Assembly: GCA_018780435.1 (NCBI GenBank) | Contig: JADMJS010000120.1 | Coordinates: 20,048-68,065 of the forward strand | Source of the DNA: Myxococcales bacterium | Lineage (GTDB): Bacteria; Myxococcota_A; UBA9042; GCA-2863065 | Length of the DNA: 48,018 bases | Reading direction: 5' to 3' | Shown here: positions 43,674 through 48,018 of the stretch, in pieces | Layout: each line of letters begins with the position of its first letter | How positions within the stretch are numbered: the stretch's first letter is position 1 | Made by a program: the position numbers and the translations under genes | Notes under the pieces: model-generated | What the model saw: the letters and a program-made list of their open reading frames with translations, nothing else | Database searches by the model: none | Told to the model about the DNA's origin: nothing

Positions 43674-44201
43674 TCATGGACACTCGGCCGCGTCCGCCGC
43701 GAACTCGAGGTGCTGAACGATACGGACGGTCGCGCTCGCGGGCGACGTCGGCGCGCTGAAGTCGAAGCGGACGGTGTAGCTCGGGTTGTCGCGCGTCAGG
43801 ATGGTCGCGAGCGCGTCGGCGGCGTCGATGCGAAAGCCGCTATCTTCGGTCTCGAACGCGACCTGGCGGCTCCCGTCTTGAAGATTCCCCTGCCACGAGA
43901 ACATCTGAGTCTCGGTGCTGCCGTCGACGATGGTCGCGGTGAGCGTGAACGGCGCACCGTCGGTGCCGTCGTGCTCGACCACGGCTAGGAAGCTCTGCGC
44001 GAGGGACACGTAGCCACAGGCGAAGTCGGTCGCAGCGATCTCGGGCCGGGTGCGCGCGTCGAAGACGAGCTCCTGACGCCCGGAACCTTGTGGGAACGTC
44101 AGATCCGTCTCGAAGCGGGCGAAGGCGCCGGAGACGACGCTGTCCCCACCGCATCCAGCGGACAATAGAAAGAAGAGAGCGGCGACGAGGAGACGACCCA
44201 T
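43674..44201 (-). CDS. Lipoprotein of unknown function
   Basis: 175 residues. Type II signal LLVAALFFLLSAGC with lipobox LSAGC (Cys17) then GGDS. A beta-rich single domain with two Cys pairs at most, no family recognised. First gene of the operon lipoprotein > SurA-N-like > zinc-ribbon > PAAR > helical protein; 34 nt separate it from the next gene. Confidence 0.75.
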   Translation of the reverse strand: MGRLLVAALFFLLSAGCGGDSVVSGAFARFETDLTFPQGSGRQELVFDARTRPEIAATDFACGYVSLAQSFLAVVEHDGTDGAPFTLTATIVDGSTETQMFSWQGNLQDGSRQVAFETEDSGFRIDAADALATILTRDNPSYTVRFDFSAPTSPASATVRIVQHLEFAADAAECP

Positions 44202-44330
44202 GGGCGCAGCATACCGAGCGGCACCATGGGAGGGAAGGAGATGGTGTCACCGTGGCGCGATCTCGTGGCCGGTACCGACGACTGACGCCAGCGAGGTGAC
44301 ACCGAACGGGGCTGCACGATAGAGTCGGGT

Positions 44331-46286
44331 ATGCGACTTCGACATGCACCTCTGGTCCTCGCTCCGTTCCTCCTCGCCGCCGGCGTCGCGTGCAGCACGG
44401 CACTCGAGGCCCAGGTCGACACCACGGTCGTCGCTGGCGAGACCCACACGGACATCGGCGTCCGCGGTGGGGCCGAACGCGAGATCGTCGTGTCACTCCC
44501 GCGCGACGCCATGGTCTCCTTCCGCGCGTGGTCATCCGGGTCGCTCGTCGGGATCGCCGCGAGCTTCGTCGGTCCCGATGGCACGGCGCTCTGGACCGAC
44601 ACGTCGTTCGGCACGTCCATTCGAATGGACGGGATCCGCACCCGCGATGCCGGCGAGTTTCGCGCCCGGGTGCGTTGGCAGGAAGGAGACGGCATCGCGT
44701 CGTACCGCGTCGATGTGCTGAACGTACAACCCGAGCCGCTCCGGGTCTCCCGCCTGAATGATCTCGCGGTGGAGGGGCAACCCGTCCTCCGGGCCGGCGG
44801 GAGCGCCTTCCTCCTCGCGACCGGAGAGGTCCTGTTGGCGGGCGGCTATGACATCGGGACGCAGACGCGTTCGGCGCCGATCCGAGCGGCGTCGGAGAGC
44901 GTGGCGATCGACCCGCTCACGGGCGCGACGCGTATCGTCGGTAGCCTCGCGGAGCCGCGGGCGTTCGCCGCGGGTGCGGTCATCGCCGAGGGGAGCCTCG
45001 CGGGACGGGTGCTCATGGCGGGTGGTCTCGGCAGTCAAGGCGCGGCGCTCCTCTCGACCGAGACCTTCGATCCCGATTCGGGCTCCTGGAACGACGGGCC
45101 CACCTTGCCAGAAGCTCGCGCCTTCATGACCGCGCTGCCCATCGCAGGTACGGGCTCCTTTCTGGACGGCAAGATCGTGCTCGCCGGCGGCGAACGCACC
45201 CTCGCAATCCCCCAAAACGACAAGGAGAACGGCTTCTACGCCGAGGTCGACGAGAACCCACCCGACGTGTGGTATTTCGACCCGAGCAACGCCACCATCC
45301 AGGAGTTCACGGAGCTCGACAAGGGACGGCTCGGGGTCGAGGCCGTCCTCCTCGGGGATGGCCGCATCTACTTCATCGGCGGCGGGGTCGACACCACGCC
45401 GAGCGGCGGGGGGTGCACGCCCGCCGCAAACAACCTCTGCAAGTGCAACCCGAACGAGGCGGTCCCCTTGTGCACCGAGCACATCTGCGAGGTGAGCGAG
45501 AGCGTCGCGGACGGTGCGTCGATCGAGTGCCGCTACGAGAACTACACGAACAAAGACCTGGCGACCCGAGCCATCGAGGTCTACGACACGCGCACCGGCA
45601 AACACCAGACTCTCCCCGAGAAGAGCTGGCTACACCGGGGTCGTGTCGGACATGCGGTCGCGGTCCTGCCCGGTGATCGCATCCTCGTCGTCGGCGGCAG
45701 CAGCGCAGTACGCCGCGGGTTCCACCTCTCCGAGCTCGGACTTCCCGAAGCGCCGACCACATCCGACATGGTCGAGTTGTGGGAGCCGGAGCGCGAGGGC
45801 TTCCGAATCCTCCCATCGCTCACCATCCCTCGTGAGTGGTCCTCGCTCCGTGAGATTGGCGGCGGAGCGTGGCTCCTGGTCGGCGGCTTGACCCCCACTC
45901 CGGGCGGTGTTCGTCCCGTGTCGCTCATCGAACGTTTCGCCGCCTCGACCGGGGCCTTCGAACCGATCTCGAACCTGACCATCGCGAGGGGCGCGCCCAC
46001 GGTCATCGCGGCGGGCGGCGCCAGCGCGAGCGGACAACGAAACCTCCTCGTCGTGGGTGGAGAGGACCGGGGCGGTCCCTCGAGCGCGATCGAGCTCATC
46101 GAGCCTATCGCCGTGGGGCCAGGTAGCGGCGATGGGACGGACGGTAGCGACGCGACGGACGGTACGGACGCGACGGATGGTAGCGACGCGACCGACGGTA
46201 GCGACGCGACCGACGGTACGGACGCCACGGATGGTAGCGACGCCAGCGACGCGACCGACGCCAGCGACGCGACCGACGGCACCTGA
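44331..46286 (+). CDS. Kelch-type beta-propeller lipoprotein with Asp-rich tail
   Basis: 651 residues. N-terminal signal ends at AGVAC (Cys21), a possible lipobox. A beta domain (about 22-130) is followed by a galactose-oxidase/kelch-like propeller (about 150-590) with repeats LLAGGYDI, VLMAGGLGSQ, IVLAGGERT, IYFIGGGVD, ILVVGGSSA, WLLVGGLTP, LLVVGGEDR. One blade contains a Cys-rich insertion (Cys362 to Cys400, six Cys). The C-terminal 50 residues are a TDGSDATDG repeat. Probably exported and attached by lipid; the ligand is unknown. Convergent with the acyltransferase. Confidence 0.82.
   Translation: MRLRHAPLVLAPFLLAAGVACSTALEAQVDTTVVAGETHTDIGVRGGAEREIVVSLPRDAMVSFRAWSSGSLVGIAASFVGPDGTALWTDTSFGTSIRMDGIRTRDAGEFRARVRWQEGDGIASYRVDVLNVQPEPLRVSRLNDLAVEGQPVLRAGGSAFLLATGEVLLAGGYDIGTQTRSAPIRAASESVAIDPLTGATRIVGSLAEPRAFAAGAVIAEGSLAGRVLMAGGLGSQGAALLSTETFDPDSGSWNDGPTLPEARAFMTALPIAGTGSFLDGKIVLAGGERTLAIPQNDKENGFYAEVDENPPDVWYFDPSNATIQEFTELDKGRLGVEAVLLGDGRIYFIGGGVDTTPSGGGCTPAANNLCKCNPNEAVPLCTEHICEVSESVADGASIECRYENYTNKDLATRAIEVYDTRTGKHQTLPEKSWLHRGRVGHAVAVLPGDRILVVGGSSAVRRGFHLSELGLPEAPTTSDMVELWEPEREGFRILPSLTIPREWSSLREIGGGAWLLVGGLTPTPGGVRPVSLIERFAASTGAFEPISNLTIARGAPTVIAAGGASASGQRNLLVVGGEDRGGPSSAIELIEPIAVGPGSGDGTDGSDATDGTDATDGSDATDGSDATDGTDATDGSDASDATDASDATDGT
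46131..46283 (+). repeat. Asp/Thr/Gly/Ser coding tail repeat
   Basis: A 9/18-bp degenerate tandem repeat (GACGCGACGGACGGTAGC-like) encoding (TDGSDA)n and (TDA/SDA)n at the C terminus of the kelch lipoprotein. No spacer-like unique sequences, so not CRISPR. Confidence 0.85.
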
Positions 46287-46310
46287 GCGCTCATCGGGTC
46301 GCCGCCGTGG

Positions 46311-47894
46311 TCAGACGTCGGACTCGAGTCCGTAGCCTGCCAAGCGGTTGTGGTAGTAGTAGACGAGCTCGGGATCGTCGGTCTGGATGCGCGTCCCGTC
46401 TCGGTGTACGGCCCGACGGCTGTGGTAAGACGCGAAGTAACGCAGAGCCCCTTCGAGCACCTCGGCGGCGGACTTGCCCTCGACCTCCGTGGCCAGCGAG
46501 ATACCCTTCGCATCGGCCCGACGCCGGACGGCGATGAGGAGCCTATCGAGGGCCCCGATGACGACGTCCTGCGGGATCCCGGCCTTGCCGAGGCCCTCGC
46601 GGAGGACGCGGTAGAGATCGGCGCCTTCGTGAGCCCGGCGCATCAGCACATGAACGACGAACGCGAGCAAGTGTGTGCTCTGAATGCGATTGTGGCGCTC
46701 GAAGCCCCGCACGATGGCCGCTGAGAGTTCGTTCGTGTAGGCGTGGTCGCGCTGGGCGTCCGCCACTACCTCGCCGTCACGGCAGACGTAGTTCGACGGA
46801 TCGATGATGCGCCCGCGTGGATCGAGGCTGCGTCCTTGGAAGTCAACGACGTTGCCGAAGGGATCGAGGGGCTCGCCGAAGGTGATGTAGATCTTCGAGT
46901 CCAGCGCGAGCAGGTCTCGCATGAACTCGGCGATACGCCGGGGCCTGCTGAACTCGTCGTCTTGGATGATGTAGCGCGACTTGCCGAGGTCCTGGAGGTA
47001 GTCCTCGATGAGGGTCTGGGCTTCGAGCACGAGGGCGTAGCTGATGGTCACCGGGACGACATAGAGGTTCGGCTGCCGGCGCCGCTGGCGGAGGTTGTTT
47101 TGGTAGGCCGCGAGCGCGCTGCCGAGGAGCCCCTTCTTCAGCTTGCGCTCGACGCCGCCCCCGCGAGATCGGGTGCCGCCCGGGAAGAAGAGGTTGTGGT
47201 AGCCGAGCTCCATGCTGAAGGTCGCGTATTCCTTCAGGACTTCCTTGTAGGTCTCGCACTTCTTTCGGCGGTCCACCCGGTACGCGCCGAGGTGGTTCAT
47301 GAAGAAGCCGATGAGCTTGTTCGTGAACAGGTTCAGTCCAGCGCCGTAGAGGAGCGGCGGGAGTCCGACCAGGTAGGCGGCGTAGCCCATGACGATGGAG
47401 TCCATGTTGGACAGGTGCGTCGGGACCACGACGAGGGTCCCCTTCTGGGCGAGCGCCCTCACCGCTTCGGTCTCGCCGCGGAGGACCACGTTGTCGCTGA
47501 GTCCCGCGGACGGCCCCGCGTGCCCCGTCAGCATGCGGCGCGGGTCGACCGCGTTCATGAGGAGCTTCAGGCCCTGGGGGAGCGCGCTGGTCGCGACGCG
47601 ATAGACGCGTGGATCGAAGCTCCCCATCACCTCGGCGGTGAAGCGCGCGATGACTTCATGGAGCAGCTCTCGCTGTGCGGACGCACCGCTGTCCGCGAAG
47701 CGTTTCCCGAAGGCCTTCCAGTACGCGACGTCGCCTTGTTCCCACTCGTAACGGGAACCTTGAAGGCGGATTCGCTCGTGATACAGCGTGTCGGCAAGCG
47801 CTTCGGCGACCGCGTGAGGGCCACCGGCGGCGATCCGCTCGACGACGCGGGCGGTGACTTCGGAACGGGCGACGTTTTGGTGTTCGGCTCGCAT
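46311..47894 (-). CDS. Glycerophosphate-type acyltransferase (PlsB/PlsC family)
   Basis: 527 residues. The acyltransferase motifs are HLSNMD (H-x4-D, about 163-172), GAYRVDRR and FFPGGTRSRGG (variant of EGTRS). The length and flanks fit PlsB-like glycerol-3-phosphate O-acyltransferases rather than the short PlsC. The enzyme transfers an acyl chain at the membrane surface in phospholipid synthesis. ATG 47894 has no clear ribosome site. The upstream region has an ACCCAC-C-GTGGGT palindrome at 47932-47944. Confidence 0.85.
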   Translation of the reverse strand: MRAEHQNVARSEVTARVVERIAAGGPHAVAEALADTLYHERIRLQGSRYEWEQGDVAYWKAFGKRFADSGASAQRELLHEVIARFTAEVMGSFDPRVYRVATSALPQGLKLLMNAVDPRRMLTGHAGPSAGLSDNVVLRGETEAVRALAQKGTLVVVPTHLSNMDSIVMGYAAYLVGLPPLLYGAGLNLFTNKLIGFFMNHLGAYRVDRRKKCETYKEVLKEYATFSMELGYHNLFFPGGTRSRGGGVERKLKKGLLGSALAAYQNNLRQRRRQPNLYVVPVTISYALVLEAQTLIEDYLQDLGKSRYIIQDDEFSRPRRIAEFMRDLLALDSKIYITFGEPLDPFGNVVDFQGRSLDPRGRIIDPSNYVCRDGEVVADAQRDHAYTNELSAAIVRGFERHNRIQSTHLLAFVVHVLMRRAHEGADLYRVLREGLGKAGIPQDVVIGALDRLLIAVRRRADAKGISLATEVEGKSAAEVLEGALRYFASYHSRRAVHRDGTRIQTDDPELVYYYHNRLAGYGLESDV

Positions 47895-47931
47895 CGCGCC
47901 GGCATACCAGAAAGCAGGCGATGCTAGAAGT

Positions 47932-47944
47932 ACCCACCGTGGGT
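47932..47944. promoter_or_regulatory. 13-bp palindrome, possible operator of the acyltransferase gene
   Basis: ACCCAC-C-GTGGGT, perfect 6-bp arms with a single central base, about 38 nt upstream of the acyltransferase ATG. Next to it on the minus strand is a TAGCAT -10-like hexamer. No match to a known operator is claimed. Confidence 0.3.
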
Positions 47945-48018
47945 GAGCCGCTCGCCCGCCACGCCTAGTCGTAATGGTTGGACCTGCGTACCCGAAGCCG
48001 TGGGTTACGCTTGTGGCG

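Noticed and set aside
46131..46283. Array-like repeat as possible CRISPR
   Set aside because: The unit is 9/18 bp, in frame with the kelch gene, without unique spacers.

Overview
The window looks like chromosome from a high-GC, complex-lifestyle bacterium of the Myxococcota (old Deltaproteobacteria). The evidence is a Hanks-type Ser/Thr kinase followed by a PEGA/TPR protein, large secreted proteins with CARDB and MopE-like metal-binding repeats ending in a MYXO-CTERM-like anchor, many lipoproteins, a FIST/histidine kinase/GGDEF-EAL module, and bacterial sterol genes. The genus cannot be fixed from sequence alone. I see no rRNA, tRNA, transposase, prophage or CRISPR array. The long opposite-strand ORFs are third-position GC shadows.

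Layout. 1-2.7 kb (+): sterol C14-reductase and CYP51, the two enzymes that remove the sterol 14-alpha-methyl group. 2.8-7.9 kb (-): a translationally coupled operon FIST sensor > histidine kinase > REC-PAS-GGDEF-EAL regulator. 8-11 kb (-): acyl-CoA ligase and an exported thioredoxin-like protein. 11-16 kb: secreted collagen-like protein, FGE-fold protein and CARDB/MopE surface protein; a perfect 23-bp inverted repeat inside a ~158-bp near-palindrome separates two convergent genes. 16-20.3 kb (-): MoxR ATPase > DUF58 > TgpA transglutaminase. 20.5-23.1 kb (+): YgfZ and a fatty acid desaturase. 23.1-26.4 kb (-): HupE/UreJ membrane protein > membrane-anchored FGE-fold protein > methyltransferase, coupled. 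26.5-28.8 kb (+): TrmN6-like methyltransferase, VOC protein, and a GAF-like/degenerate-GGDEF protein that keeps the c-di-GMP I-site.

28.9-34.4 kb: VOC protein, a 910-residue exported alpha/beta hydrolase overlapping a YkgJ-type Cys-cluster protein, a Tat-exported DUF362 protein and an unknown secreted protein. 34.4-37.4 kb (-): Ser/Thr kinase > PEGA/TPR protein. 37.6-41.1 kb: enoyl-CoA hydratase, exported N-acetylmuramoyl-L-alanine amidase, and a probable lipoprotein built from seven very regular six-cysteine repeats. 41.2-44.2 kb (-): lipoprotein > SurA-N-like protein > small zinc-ribbon membrane protein > PAAR protein > helical protein of unknown function. 44.3-47.9 kb: kelch-type lipoprotein with an Asp-rich tail, and a PlsB/PlsC-type acyltransferase.

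Themes: membrane lipid chemistry (sterol demethylation, desaturase, acyl-CoA ligase, acyltransferase, hydratase), cell-surface and secreted repeat proteins, and signalling through c-di-GMP and Ser/Thr phosphorylation. The features I find least explained are the seven-repeat cysteine protein (39535-41121), the PAAR-containing operon (41172-44201), the giant palindrome (12016-12173) and the degenerate GGDEF protein (27853-28845).
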